DNA of 64,000 nucleotides from Virgibacillus_F sp049310925. GTDB taxonomy: Bacteria; Bacillota; Bacilli; Bacillales; Amphibacillaceae. The notes under the pieces were generated by a model. That model made no database searches. It was not told the origin of the DNA and saw nothing but the letters and a program-made list of their open reading frames with translations. The stretch lies in the NCBI RefSeq assembly GCF_049310925.1, contig NZ_JBMERP010000007.1, forward strand, positions 21,069 through 85,068, in the 5' to 3' direction. The position numbers and the translations under genes are program-made. The stretch's first letter is position 1. Every line of letters begins with the position of its first letter. This document shows, piece after piece, positions 25,501 through 32,884 of this stretch.

Positions 25501-25895
25501 CTCGATATGAAGCGCAAGAACACTTTGATAAATTAAGAGATGGAACCGTACATGTGAAAGGTGGATGGCGCATTTATTCAAGCGGCCCTGGAATTTATAT
25601 GAACCAATTAATCTCCAACACCCTAGGAATACGTCAAGAAAAAGGCAATCTTATTGTTGACCCAGTTTTGCCAGACAAATTGGATGGATTACAGTTTACC
25701 TTTATGTTCAATAAACTACCTGTTACATTTGTTTATCATCTAAGCCAGGATAAGAAAAGCTTAGTTGTTAATGGACAAAGTCTGGAAACAGAATTCATAA
25801 TTAACCCTTATCGTGATGGTGGATTCGTTGTTGGACATGAAATCCTTGAGAAGTTTCTTACAGCCGGTAAAAATAAAATAGAAATCTATTTATAA
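22566..25895 (+). CDS. 1,2-beta-oligoglucan phosphorylase-like enzyme, GH94
   Basis: Cytoplasmic phosphorylase of 1109 residues, predicted to split beta-1,2-glucooligosaccharides with phosphate to give glucose 1-phosphate. The N-terminal half is beta-rich (GH94 super-sandwich), then an alpha/alpha barrel at about 600-1030 and a beta tail. The catalytic acid motif is DGDWDD at about 755-760 (the GDWND region of cellobiose phosphorylase). Substrate-site text includes WGTRDVCQGPTEYF and NYTGGVSTHFKRAEQAANFGREIG. Length and gene order (receptor, permeases, GH3, GH94) match the Listeria innocua sophorooligosaccharide locus (lin1839, about 1113 residues). Cellobiose and chitobiose phosphorylases are shorter, about 800 residues. 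No signal peptide. Confidence 0.88.
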   Translation: MHEPKIMINEGDLSFTFFKSGDLYEIRHKDTMINQLLSNSIDGALNNLFLRIYKSDEIKAFPLLGVKSNSTVYTNGTHVIWRGSIYGVDYQITFRLSSKGIWFWDVTLNANNLDVDIIYGQDLGLADYGAVRSNEAYMSQYMDHKVFKDTSRGHVICTRQNQPMTDGFPYMQQGALTKAVGYSTDGFQFFGLSYKTTNQPEVLSKSTLANDIYQYEFAYTALQSERITLSGRHNVVFYGLFKEDHQSAITSLEFNDEIWSAWEEVNKLSTKTCTQLDKTSTSPTVGEPLQTLSMTNEEISEYFPKRHQEEYEGESLLSFFTDTYEHVILKEKEQLVERPHGHILMSGHNDKLKEDTITTTCFMYGIFNSQLTVGNTSMNKMLSNIRNPLNIMKTSGQRIYVEMDGKFQLLTMPTMFELGFNYARWYYKISDDVLIITNFTTVDTPEVRLQVKSTSGKAYNYLVTTQITMNNNEYEKPFKMTKEGNTLSFFADSEADSSTTYPDLSYRLHVTGATVQQKDENLLVKNAPGSSSLIVLQLYASSEWEIEIQGLLYNEIRPWKKKDFLVETESYRTFYRGVMNNFNLSIDNAKTQELEKMNATAWWYTHNMLVHFSVPRGLEQYIGAAWGTRDVCQGPTEYFMATQNFESVKEIIEKVFSHQYEDIGNWPQWFMFDKYANIQQAESHGDVVVWPLKVVADYLEATNDYAILQKQVPYTEREGFGYTEKTETILEHVTKAINHIKDEFIHDTCLSSYGDGDWDDTLQPANAQLKEFMVSSWTVALTFQVINKLSKVLTEPYKQEANELNEIALGIKRDYDRYIHHEEILPGFVYMEKPGKPEFMLHPTDSKTGINYRLLPMLRGMISELLTLEEAKEHYDIIKKKLYFPDGVRLMDRPANYTGGVSTHFKRAEQAANFGREIGLQYVHANIRFVEAMAKIGYENEVWRGLSVINPIGIRDIVPNAEIRQSNTYFSSSDGKFSTRYEAQEHFDKLRDGTVHVKGGWRIYSSGPGIYMNQLISNTLGIRQEKGNLIVDPVLPDKLDGLQFTFMFNKLPVTFVYHLSQDKKSLVVNGQSLETEFIINPYRDGGFVVGHEILEKFLTAGKNKIEIYL

Positions 25896-25899
25896 TAAG

Positions 25900-25939
25900 T
25901 GAACCCACACCTCCCCTTTTGAGTTGTGGGTTCATTTTG
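25900..25939 (+). terminator. Intrinsic terminator after the GH3-GH94 operon
   Basis: GAACCCACA (25901-25909) pairs with TGTGGGTTC (25925-25933), followed by ATTTTG, directly after the GH94 stop. Confidence 0.75.
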
Positions 25940-26058
25940 TTCGGAAGAATATCACTTTCATAAATAATGCCAAGATTGTTAATGTAATAGATATAGCGAT
26001 TCAATCATAAGGTGTAGTAGAATAAACACTATAAATCTTTTACATACGGAGGCAATTT

Positions 26059-26454
26059 ATGAAAGACGTCATTATATTTTTAGCAGGTATAGTTAACAAC
26101 ATTCATGACAGATTCCTCGATTTGTTCGGACTTCAGATGACCGACAAAGAGCTTCACTTTTGGATTATTGGAGTTATCGGGATCGTAACTTTTTTCTTTG
26201 TATACAGTGTTTTTAAGATTGTTGAAAAAATGAAATGGAGCATTACAATTTTAGCATTCATATATACATTGACAGTTATGATCGTACTGGTTTTTGCGAT
26301 AGAATTACAGCAGGCAATTACAAACCGCGGTAATATGGAATTTGCAGATGCTGTAATGGGACTATGGGGTTTCATCGTGTTCTTCATCATCTATTGTTTT
26401 GTAGGTATTACAGTTTTCCTTCTCGTAAAATTAGTAAAGAAAAAAAGAAGATAA
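26059..26454 (+). CDS. Small membrane protein, three hydrophobic segments, unknown
   Basis: The protein has 131 residues. The ATG follows ACGGAGGCAATTT, a strong ribosome site. Hydrophobic segments lie at about 35-53 (FWIIGVIGIVTFFFVYSVF), 62-82 and 104-125, and the tail KLVKKKRR is positively charged, so the C-terminus is probably cytoplasmic. I do not recognise the family. It stands alone between a terminator and a convergent hydrolase gene; a GGTGCCAGGCACC palindrome follows six bases after the stop. Confidence 0.65.
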   Translation: MKDVIIFLAGIVNNIHDRFLDLFGLQMTDKELHFWIIGVIGIVTFFFVYSVFKIVEKMKWSITILAFIYTLTVMIVLVFAIELQQAITNRGNMEFADAVMGLWGFIVFFIIYCFVGITVFLLVKLVKKKRR

Positions 26455-26459
26455 AGTGT

Positions 26460-26490
26460 GGTGCCAGGCACCGACTTACTTAAAGTAAGT
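26460..26490. repeat. GGTGCCAGGCACC palindrome plus 17-bp inverted repeat
   Basis: The 13-bp palindrome at 26460-26472 is followed at once by ACTTACTT-A-AAGTAAGT (26474-26490), which overlaps the 3' end of the minus-strand hydrolase. Together they may act as a transcription end for the convergent genes. The 13-mer also occurs at 5726, 28917 and, in degenerate form, 12544. Confidence 0.6.
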
Positions 26491-27327
26491 AAATCGTTCG
26501 CCTGGTGTCATCATATGGAATTTTTGTGTTGGTGAGCTTTGAAATAGGTAGTCTACGAAATAGGCTGGGTTTTCTCTATTGTTTGGGAACATGTCATAAT
26601 GAACGGGTATAAGCATGTCTGCGTTAACTTTTTTAGAAAAATCAACGGCTTCTCGAAAGCTCATATTTCCTGCGATTCCTCTTGCCGTGCGGAAATAATC
26701 TGCTCCATTAATTGGGAGAAATACTATATCAGGAGCAAAGTCAGCTATTTTCTCTACTAAGGCTGTGGTTACAACAGTGTCACCACTGTGAAATATCTTT
26801 ACACCGTTTACTTCAATACAATAACCAATATACTGGCTGTCTTTACCAACTATTTCATACTGCACGTGAGCTACAGCAATTGGCTCTATTTTAAATCCTT
26901 TAATCTGGAAAGCTGTTTCATTTTTTACAGGTATTATTTTATCCTGACTAACGCATATTTGACCTAACATAGACACTGCAGGAGATGGGATAGCAAACTT
27001 TGTTTTGTCCGAAACCCTTCCAATTTCATCAAGCGTCGTCAAATCAAGATGATCATCATGAGCATGCGTTACAAGAACCCCATTTATACCAGAAAGATCC
27101 TCAGGCTCCATTACAGGAGGAAATGCCCGCTTGAACTCTGTTTCCGGGTCGTTTTTTTCTATAGAATAAGATAGATAAGGATCGATACAAACATAACCAT
27201 CATTACCTTTACCTTTTAATACAATCCCAGACTGCCCTAAGCTCCAAAATGCAAGAGAATCTTCCGGTACAGATGTAGTTGAAATTTCCTGAGCTATAGA
27301 TGCACTCGTTCTAGATAATTTTGACAA
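26476..27327 (-). CDS. Metallo-beta-lactamase-fold hydrolase, UlaG-like
   Basis: Metal-dependent hydrolase of about 283 residues, cytoplasmic. The metal motif HAHDDHLD is present about 90 residues in (GVLVTHAHDDHLDLTTL), a further His in AVAHVQY, and HSGDT and PVHYDMF downstream. These and the GNMSFREAVDF segment match the UlaG/L-ascorbate-6-phosphate lactonase branch. I prefer TTG 27327, nine bases after AAAGGG, because the ATG at 27336 abuts that site. No ascorbate or PTS genes are near, so a lactonase role is not supported by context; a generic phosphodiesterase or lactonase is as likely. Confidence 0.8.
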   Translation of the reverse strand: MSKLSRTSASIAQEISTTSVPEDSLAFWSLGQSGIVLKGKGNDGYVCIDPYLSYSIEKNDPETEFKRAFPPVMEPEDLSGINGVLVTHAHDDHLDLTTLDEIGRVSDKTKFAIPSPAVSMLGQICVSQDKIIPVKNETAFQIKGFKIEPIAVAHVQYEIVGKDSQYIGYCIEVNGVKIFHSGDTVVTTALVEKIADFAPDIVFLPINGADYFRTARGIAGNMSFREAVDFSKKVNADMLIPVHYDMFPNNRENPAYFVDYLFQSSPTQKFHMMTPGERFTYFK

Positions 27328-27390
27328 AATAACCATCCCTTTCGATAAAAAGATGAAACTTCAAAAAACATTTATAACAATGATTTACCT

Positions 27391-28095
27391 TTACGCTTTC
27401 TTCTCATTTATTTTATCCCACTCTGTTTTCTTGTACTTAATGGATTTTAGCATGTCGTTGAGAAAACGTTCATCGTATTCTCTATAACCCTGTTCGTTAG
27501 CCCATGCCCTTGTATCATCGTGGTCTGGATGTTTAGGATTGTTGAAGATTTTGAGAAACTCATAATATCCTGACATTCCTCCAACGTCCTCGGGTGGAGC
27601 AGTTTCAGCACCATCAATCAACGTAGGGTAACCGTAATGATAGTCTTCTGTAATTCCCTCTAGCTTTACAAGAAACTGCCAGCCATCCCCGAAATCGTAG
27701 TTATAGTTAAGTTCACCATACTTTTCGATATAGTTATCAACCTTAATTCCTGTTGGCTTACGAACCGTCTTTCTCAGGTTTGCTAACTGCACCTCTTGAT
27801 ATTTTGAAAACTTGGGATCAACTTCTGACATTTTCTTCTCTATCGCTTTACGGTTTTTCTTAAAATGCTGATGCTCCTGATACGCTTCCTCATTATTGGT
27901 AACTCTAATATTTTCTTCCGACAAAGTGAATTCAAAGAGATGCGAAGGCTCATAGGGATAGCCACTTGTAAAATTTGTTACCGTTTGAATAACGTCATGA
28001 AGTCTGTTGAAAGTTGCCCCCGCAGGCATAACAATTCTTCTCCAGATTAGAGGGTCCGATCCAGTTAGTTCAATTTCGATCTGATAAGCTTTCAT
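27391..28095 (-). CDS. Plasmid pRiA4b ORF-3-like family protein
   Basis: The protein has 234 residues. The family signature is clear: YQIEIELTGSDPLIWRRIVMPAGATFNRLHDVIQ at the N-terminus and YNYDFGDGWQFLVKLE with GAETAPPEDVGGMSGYYEFL in the second half. The family is widespread in bacteria, sometimes on mobile elements, and has no established biochemical function. It starts at ATG after AAGCGGGATG. It is 63 bases upstream of the UlaG-like gene on the same strand, so the two could be co-transcribed. Base composition does not differ from neighbours and I see no attachment sites. Confidence 0.85.
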   Translation of the reverse strand: MKAYQIEIELTGSDPLIWRRIVMPAGATFNRLHDVIQTVTNFTSGYPYEPSHLFEFTLSEENIRVTNNEEAYQEHQHFKKNRKAIEKKMSEVDPKFSKYQEVQLANLRKTVRKPTGIKVDNYIEKYGELNYNYDFGDGWQFLVKLEGITEDYHYGYPTLIDGAETAPPEDVGGMSGYYEFLKIFNNPKHPDHDDTRAWANEQGYREYDERFLNDMLKSIKYKKTEWDKINEKKA

Positions 28096-28306
28096 TTTAT
28101 CATCCCGCTTTCTATTAAATTTCTAGGCTAAATAATAGTTGCTGAGTTAATTTTAGCATACATCCTATTTTTTTTGACGTCATCCCCATCCTCTTACGTC
28201 CGGCACCCTGCTTAAAGCAACAAAAAGAAAACATGTAACCCTTTTTACGTTTTACACGTCTATAATAAATAGAAGAGTAATTTAAAACTATAAAAGGTGT
28301 GAGTTT

Positions 28307-28768
28307 ATGAAAAAGCGGGGGTTAATCCAAATCCTATTCTGTGGTTTGATAATTGTACTATTATCAGGCTGTGGTTCCTCAGATCAAACGAATAGTCAAC
28401 AAGGGTCTGACAAAGAAGAAAGTGTAACAGGAGAAGTCGTGCCTTCCTTAATTGATTTAGGTAATGGGATGTTCGAATACAGGGTTAAAAATCAAACTGG
28501 AAAAGTAGTTGAGTTCGAGTTCACAAGTGGTCAGCGCTATGACTATGCATTAATAAATAAAGATGGCGAGCAAGTATTCTTATATTCAAGTGTGGCATCG
28601 TTCATACAGGCTTTAGGGGAAGAAAAGTTGAAGCCGGGTGAAGAACTGGTTTATGAAATTGATTTATCAAAAGTTAATGTAAAAAGTGGAACGTATATTT
28701 TAGAAGCCTGGTTAACCGCTACAAGAGATGAAAAATACAAAGTCAGTACGGATTATATCGTTGAATAA
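28307..28768 (+). CDS. BsuPI-domain lipoprotein
   Basis: Cell-surface lipoprotein of 153 residues. The signal MKKRGLIQILFCGLIIVLLSGCGSS has its lipobox Cys at 22, followed by a Ser/Gln/Glu linker. From about 55 the sequence FEYRVKNQTGKVVEFEFTSGQRYDYALINKDGEQVF and LKPGEELVYEIDLS...SGTYILEAWLT matches the BsuPI domain of B. subtilis intracellular proteinase inhibitor. Being exported, it more likely plays a structural or protective role at the membrane. ATG follows AAAGGTGTGAG. Single gene. Confidence 0.82.
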   Translation: MKKRGLIQILFCGLIIVLLSGCGSSDQTNSQQGSDKEESVTGEVVPSLIDLGNGMFEYRVKNQTGKVVEFEFTSGQRYDYALINKDGEQVFLYSSVASFIQALGEEKLKPGEELVYEIDLSKVNVKSGTYILEAWLTATRDEKYKVSTDYIVE

Positions 28769-28865
28769 CCCTATATCAAAAAATATAACATGGGACCTTT
28801 AAAGAGTTGCTGAACACATAAATACAAAAATTGAAACAAACTTAGAAAACCTTGGTTGCACTTAT

Positions 28866-28898
28866 GCAATAAGGGAATTTTTATATTTTCCTTATTGC
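28866..28898 (+). other. Stem-loop between the BsuPI gene and the chromate-transport genes
   Basis: GCAATAAGG (28866-28874) pairs with CCTTATTGC (28890-28898) over an AT-rich loop. There is no T run on the plus side, so it is at best a weak terminator. Confidence 0.45.
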
Positions 28899-28904
28899 CA
28901 AAAC

Positions 28905-28941
28905 TAGAAAACGGTTGGTGCCAGGCACCAACCGTTTTCTA
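28905..28941. terminator. Perfect 18-bp inverted repeat with GGTGCCAGGCACC core
   Basis: The arms at 28905-28922 and 28924-28941 are exact reverse complements with a one-base centre, ending in AAAA/TTTT. It overlaps the stop of the chromate-transporter gene (28939). Because the loop is one base it will cruciform or fold less well than an ordinary terminator, but the length suggests a convergent-gene terminator. Confidence 0.6.
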
Positions 28942-29466
28942 ACCTAACAATAATCCACCGTATAGTAATGCTGCGGCTATTACAAAGGCAGGATGTACTT
29001 TCATTCTTTCAATTAATAAGTAACTGCTTACTGTTATTAATCCTGTTTGCCACAAGCCAATTCCTTCATAGGATTCTTTAAAAAAGTTCCATGCCATAAC
29101 ACCCAGTAAGATTGCAATTACAGGCCGTACATATTGTGTTAACCTTTTTACTTTACTGGAATCCTTATACTTGTAAAGAACTCCAACCAATAAAATCATA
29201 ATAATTAAGGAAGGGGCAACTGCTGCAAAAACAGCTATAATTGCACCAAGAATACCACCTTCATCATAACCTATGTACCCAGCCATTTTAGTTGCAATTG
29301 GACCAGGTAACGAATTTGCAAGTGCCAGCATCTCACTGAACTCTTGCACACTCATCCACTCATACTTCACTACTTCATTTTGCACTAAAGGGATGGAGGC
29401 TGGTCCACCACCATACCCAAGAATACCTGGGATGAAAAAGGCTAAAAATATATGCCAATACTTCAT
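28939..29466 (-). CDS. Chromate transporter, short-chain subunit (YwrA-like)
   Basis: One half of a split CHR-family anion transporter, 175 residues with about five hydrophobic segments. The N-terminal motif FIPGILGYGGGPASIPLVQNEVV and ALANSLPGPIATKMAGYIGY are family hallmarks. It has a homologous partner encoded 12 bases upstream; in B. subtilis the equivalent YwrB/YwrA pair acts together in chromate export. The ribosome site AGGGTGG lies right at the end of the partner gene, so they are translationally coupled. The gene ends inside a perfect inverted repeat. Confidence 0.87.
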   Translation of the reverse strand: MKYWHIFLAFFIPGILGYGGGPASIPLVQNEVVKYEWMSVQEFSEMLALANSLPGPIATKMAGYIGYDEGGILGAIIAVFAAVAPSLIIMILLVGVLYKYKDSSKVKRLTQYVRPVIAILLGVMAWNFFKESYEGIGLWQTGLITVSSYLLIERMKVHPAFVIAAALLYGGLLLG

Positions 29467-29478
29467 GATGTTTCCACC

Positions 29479-30057
29479 CTACCTCTCCCTGACTTTTTCC
29501 GATCCTTTGTCGTCTGGTTTCTCCTTATCTTTCCTACCTAATGCAATAACGATTAATAATCCAATTATAATTCCTGGATGCAGATTTAATAGATATAACA
29601 TAATAAATATGATAACAATCATGATTCCTGTTTGCATCCAGCCCATGCCTTTTACTGCTTTATTAAAGAACTGCCATGTTAAAACCGCTAACATAACCCC
29701 AACTACTGGTATAACAGCAGCAGTCATTCCCTGAACCCATGGAAGGTCGTCAATAGAGGATAATGAGGTTAAAAGAACGATCATCAAAACAATAGTAGGT
29801 AAAATTGTGGCTATGACAGCGTTTATCATACCAATAAAACCTGAAACACTATGTCCAATATACCCTGCAAGTTTAGTTGCAATTGGACCTGGCAACGTAT
29901 TCCCTAAAGCCAATAGATCACCAAAATCTTCATCACTCATCCATTTATATTTTTCTACTACCTCTTTATGAATAAGCGGAATAGAACCTGGCCCACCGCC
30001 ATATCCAAGCATACCTATTCTAAAAAATGCTATAAATAAATTCCATTGTGTTCTCAT
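29479..30057 (-). CDS. Chromate transporter, short-chain subunit (YwrB-like)
   Basis: Partner of the preceding subunit, 192 residues with about five membrane segments. It carries the same motif block (FFRIGMLGYGGGPGSIPLIHKEVV, ALGNTLPGPIATKLAGYIGH), so the two arose by duplication. A charged tail (GRKDKEKPDDKGSEKVRER) follows the last segment. It lies 37 bases downstream of the gamma-glutamyltransferase gene on the same strand. The natural substrate may be sulfate-like anions as well as chromate; this cannot be read from the sequence. Confidence 0.87.
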   Translation of the reverse strand: MRTQWNLFIAFFRIGMLGYGGGPGSIPLIHKEVVEKYKWMSDEDFGDLLALGNTLPGPIATKLAGYIGHSVSGFIGMINAVIATILPTIVLMIVLLTSLSSIDDLPWVQGMTAAVIPVVGVMLAVLTWQFFNKAVKGMGWMQTGIMIVIIFIMLYLLNLHPGIIIGLLIVIALGRKDKEKPDDKGSEKVRER

Positions 30058-30094
30058 AAATGATTTTCCTTTTGGTTATTTCTATCGTTTAGTT

Positions 30095-31708
30095 TTACCA
30101 TGCAGCAACAGAACCATCCGTTCGGGATTCAGTACCACCTACTAATACACCTGTTTCAGGGTCGCGCCAGATAATTTCACCACGTCCAAAGCTGTTTGGT
30201 TCAAGGGCAATTTTAAGATCATGTCCCTTATCTGCCAATTCCTGCGCGATATGATGAGGAAACCTGTTTTCTACTTCGACAGTTTTATCTTTTTGCCACT
30301 GCCAGCGTGGTGCATCCAGTGCTGCCTGCGGGTTAAGACCGAAGTCAATTGTGTTCATAATGACCTGGACATGACCCTGTGGTTGCATAAATCCTCCCAT
30401 TACACCAAAAGGACCAACCGCTTGATGGCCTTTCGTTAAAAATCCAGGAATGATCGTGTGGTAGGTTTTCTTGCCACCTTTTAAAGCATTTACGTGACTC
30501 GAGTCCATTGAAAAATTGTGCCCCCGATTTTGAAGGGCAATTCCTGTACCCGGTACAACTAAACCAGATCCAAATCCCATGTAATTACTTTGAATAAATG
30601 ATACCATATTACCTTCATTGTCAGCTGTAGCCAAATAAACCGTTCCACTTAAAGAAGGTTCTCCTGCTTCAGGTAAAAGAGCTTCATCACTAATAAGATT
30701 TCGGCGTAATTCCCCGTATTCATTGCTTAACAATTCATCAGAAGTGACTTTCATCTTGTCTTCTTCCGTAACATGCTCATGCCCATCTGAAAATGCAAGT
30801 TTAAGAGCTTCTATTTGCTTGTGATAGGTCTCCACTGACTCTTTTTCTGGAAACTCAAATCCTTTTAAAATATTTAATGCCTGAAGTGCAACAATACCCT
30901 GTCCGTTGGGAGGGATTTCCCAGACATCGTAACCACGGTAGTTAACTTTTATTGGTTTTACCCATTCCGCTTTATGTTCGGCAAGATCTTCGGCGGTTAA
31001 ATAGCCACCATTTTCTTTTGAAAAATCAGCAATCTTCTCCGCCAGTTCACCACGATAAAATGACTCGCCATTCGTTTCAGCGATAGAGCGTAATGTTTCG
31101 GCGTGACCTTGTGAAGACCATATCTCCCCAACTTTAGGAGCACGACCTTTAGGTGCAAAAGTCTCAAACCAATGCCTGAAAACATCATCTTGCAAATTTG
31201 TTTTAAAACCTTCGTAAGCTTTATTCCAAAACTTACTTAATGTCGGGGATAATGGATACCCTTCTGTCGCATAATGAATTGCAGGCTGCAATACTTCCGT
31301 TAATGGAAGCTTTCCAAACCTTTCAGAGAGTTCCGCCCAAGCTCCTGGTGCTCCTGGAACAGTTACTGGTGTAAATCCATACTTAGGAATTTCGTCGTGC
31401 CCAGCTTCCTTCACAGCATCAATTGAGATGCTTTTTGGAGAACGGCCACTGGAATTTAAACCATGCAGTTCGCCTTTCACCCACACTAATGCAAAGGCGT
31501 CTCCACCAATTCCATTAGAAGTAGGTTCTACTACAGTAAGGCAAGCTGCTGTAGCAATTGCAGCATCTATTGCATTTCCACCCTTTTTCAAAATATCTAA
31601 TCCTGCCTGTGCTGCGAGCGGCTGAGATGTTGCAACCATACCATTACTAGCATACGTTGCATTTCGGGTAGTTGGATACGGGTGTGATTGAGAGTTAAAA
31701 GAATGCAT
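30095..31708 (-). CDS. Gamma-glutamyltransferase family protein (YwrD-like)
   Basis: Ntn hydrolase of 537 residues made as a precursor that cuts itself. The nucleophile is Thr356 in SLSGTVYLATAD, so cleavage would give a 355-residue large and a 182-residue small subunit. GNAIDAAIATAACLTVVEPTSNGIGGDAF (44-72) and the glycine-rich VMGGFMQPQGH are family hallmarks. It lacks an export signal, like B. subtilis YwrD and unlike the secreted Ggt. Substrate is probably a gamma-glutamyl compound or glutathione-like thiol. ATG follows CAGGAGGG. A peptide importer operon lies upstream on the same strand, separated by two G/C-rich hairpins. Confidence 0.9.
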   Translation of the reverse strand: MHSFNSQSHPYPTTRNATYASNGMVATSQPLAAQAGLDILKKGGNAIDAAIATAACLTVVEPTSNGIGGDAFALVWVKGELHGLNSSGRSPKSISIDAVKEAGHDEIPKYGFTPVTVPGAPGAWAELSERFGKLPLTEVLQPAIHYATEGYPLSPTLSKFWNKAYEGFKTNLQDDVFRHWFETFAPKGRAPKVGEIWSSQGHAETLRSIAETNGESFYRGELAEKIADFSKENGGYLTAEDLAEHKAEWVKPIKVNYRGYDVWEIPPNGQGIVALQALNILKGFEFPEKESVETYHKQIEALKLAFSDGHEHVTEEDKMKVTSDELLSNEYGELRRNLISDEALLPEAGEPSLSGTVYLATADNEGNMVSFIQSNYMGFGSGLVVPGTGIALQNRGHNFSMDSSHVNALKGGKKTYHTIIPGFLTKGHQAVGPFGVMGGFMQPQGHVQVIMNTIDFGLNPQAALDAPRWQWQKDKTVEVENRFPHHIAQELADKGHDLKIALEPNSFGRGEIIWRDPETGVLVGGTESRTDGSVAAW

Positions 31709-31774
31709 ATGAATCCCTCCTGATATAAGTAATAGAATTTATTTAATTTCATCGCAATTTTATTGGCAGCAAGC

Positions 31775-31877
31775 CCCCACCTACATATTGGGAGGAAATG
31801 AAGGTGGGGATAACTACCTCACAAGCTAACAGCCAAATCAACTACCATTCAGTGGGGGGAGAAAGAAACCCCCCACT
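31775..31877. other. Two G/C-rich hairpins between the peptide importer and gamma-glutamyltransferase
   Basis: CCCCACCT (31775-31782) pairs with AGGTGGGG (31802-31809), and AGTGGGGGG (31851-31859) pairs with CCCCCCACT (31869-31877). Neither is followed by a T run on the minus strand. They could be rho-type or processing structures separating the importer operon from the enzyme. Confidence 0.5.
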
Positions 31878-31912
31878 TAAAATGAAGTTTACCTGTTAAA
31901 TAAGAAAGTAAC

Positions 31913-32884
31913 TTAAACTTCATGACATGCTACAAAATGGCCATCTTCAATTTCACGCCATTCAGGAACTACTGTCTTACAATGCTCCTGTGCTATTGGA
32001 CAACGGGTATGGAACGGACAACCTGTTGGGTAGTTGGATGGATTGGGTAACTCGCCTTTAAGCATAACTCGCTCTTTTTTTCTACCTGGAATTGGGCGAG
32101 GAATTGCAGATAAAAGCGCTCTTGTATATGGATGAAGTGGGTTTTCATATAATTGTTTTGACGATCCTAGTTCTGCAGTTGCTCCTAGATACATAACCAG
32201 GACTCTATCACAAACATGTCTAACCACTCCCAAATCATGTGAAATGAACAAGTAAGTAAGTTGATGTGACTCTTGGATTTTTTTTAAAAGTTTGATGATC
32301 TGTGCTTGAACAGAAACATCTAAAGCTGAAACTGCTTCATCACAAACAATTAAAGAAGGGTTTAAAGCTATCGCTCTGGCAATACCAATTCTTTGCCTTT
32401 GTCCACCACTAAATTCATGGGGATATCTTTCATAATGTTCTTCTTGCAAACCTACTTCAACTAGTAACTCTCTCACCCGTTTTAGTCTCTCAATTTTTGG
32501 TAACGTTGTATGAATAATAAAAGCTTCTTCCAAGGCATCACCAACTTTTTGTCGTGGATTTAGTGAAGCATAAGGATCTTGGAAAATCATTTGCATTTCT
32601 TTTTTAAATTTTTTAAGTTTACCTTCAGCTAAACCTCCGATTTCTTCTCCGCGAAATTTAATAGAACCGTCGGTAAGCTCTTCCAATCCCAAAATAGTTC
32701 TTCCGAAAGTCGACTTTCCACAACCAGATTCACCCACAACACCTAAAGTTTCACCTTCATAAACATCAATGCTAACGTTCTTTACAGCTTGCACGTTACC
32801 AGTAGTTCGTTTTAAAATTCCACTTTTTATCGGAAAATACTTTTTTACATTTTTCACTTCAAGAAGGGGTTGCTGTTTTGTCAT
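31913..32884 (-). CDS. Peptide ABC transporter ATPase, OppF/DppF family
   Basis: Second ATPase of a peptide importer, 323 residues. Walker A GESGCGKST is at about 51-59, the signature LSGGQRQR-type FSGGQRQR at about 158-165, Walker B LIVCDEAVSALD at about 178-189. The C-terminal oligopeptide_HPY region with HTRCPIAQEHC carries Cys residues that in several homologues bind an iron-sulfur cluster. Last gene of the operon; it overlaps the preceding OppD-like gene by 26 bases. Substrate is likely a di- or oligopeptide; proximity to a gamma-glutamyltransferase hints at glutathione-like peptides. Confidence 0.92.
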   Translation of the reverse strand: MTKQQPLLEVKNVKKYFPIKSGILKRTTGNVQAVKNVSIDVYEGETLGVVGESGCGKSTFGRTILGLEELTDGSIKFRGEEIGGLAEGKLKKFKKEMQMIFQDPYASLNPRQKVGDALEEAFIIHTTLPKIERLKRVRELLVEVGLQEEHYERYPHEFSGGQRQRIGIARAIALNPSLIVCDEAVSALDVSVQAQIIKLLKKIQESHQLTYLFISHDLGVVRHVCDRVLVMYLGATAELGSSKQLYENPLHPYTRALLSAIPRPIPGRKKERVMLKGELPNPSNYPTGCPFHTRCPIAQEHCKTVVPEWREIEDGHFVACHEV

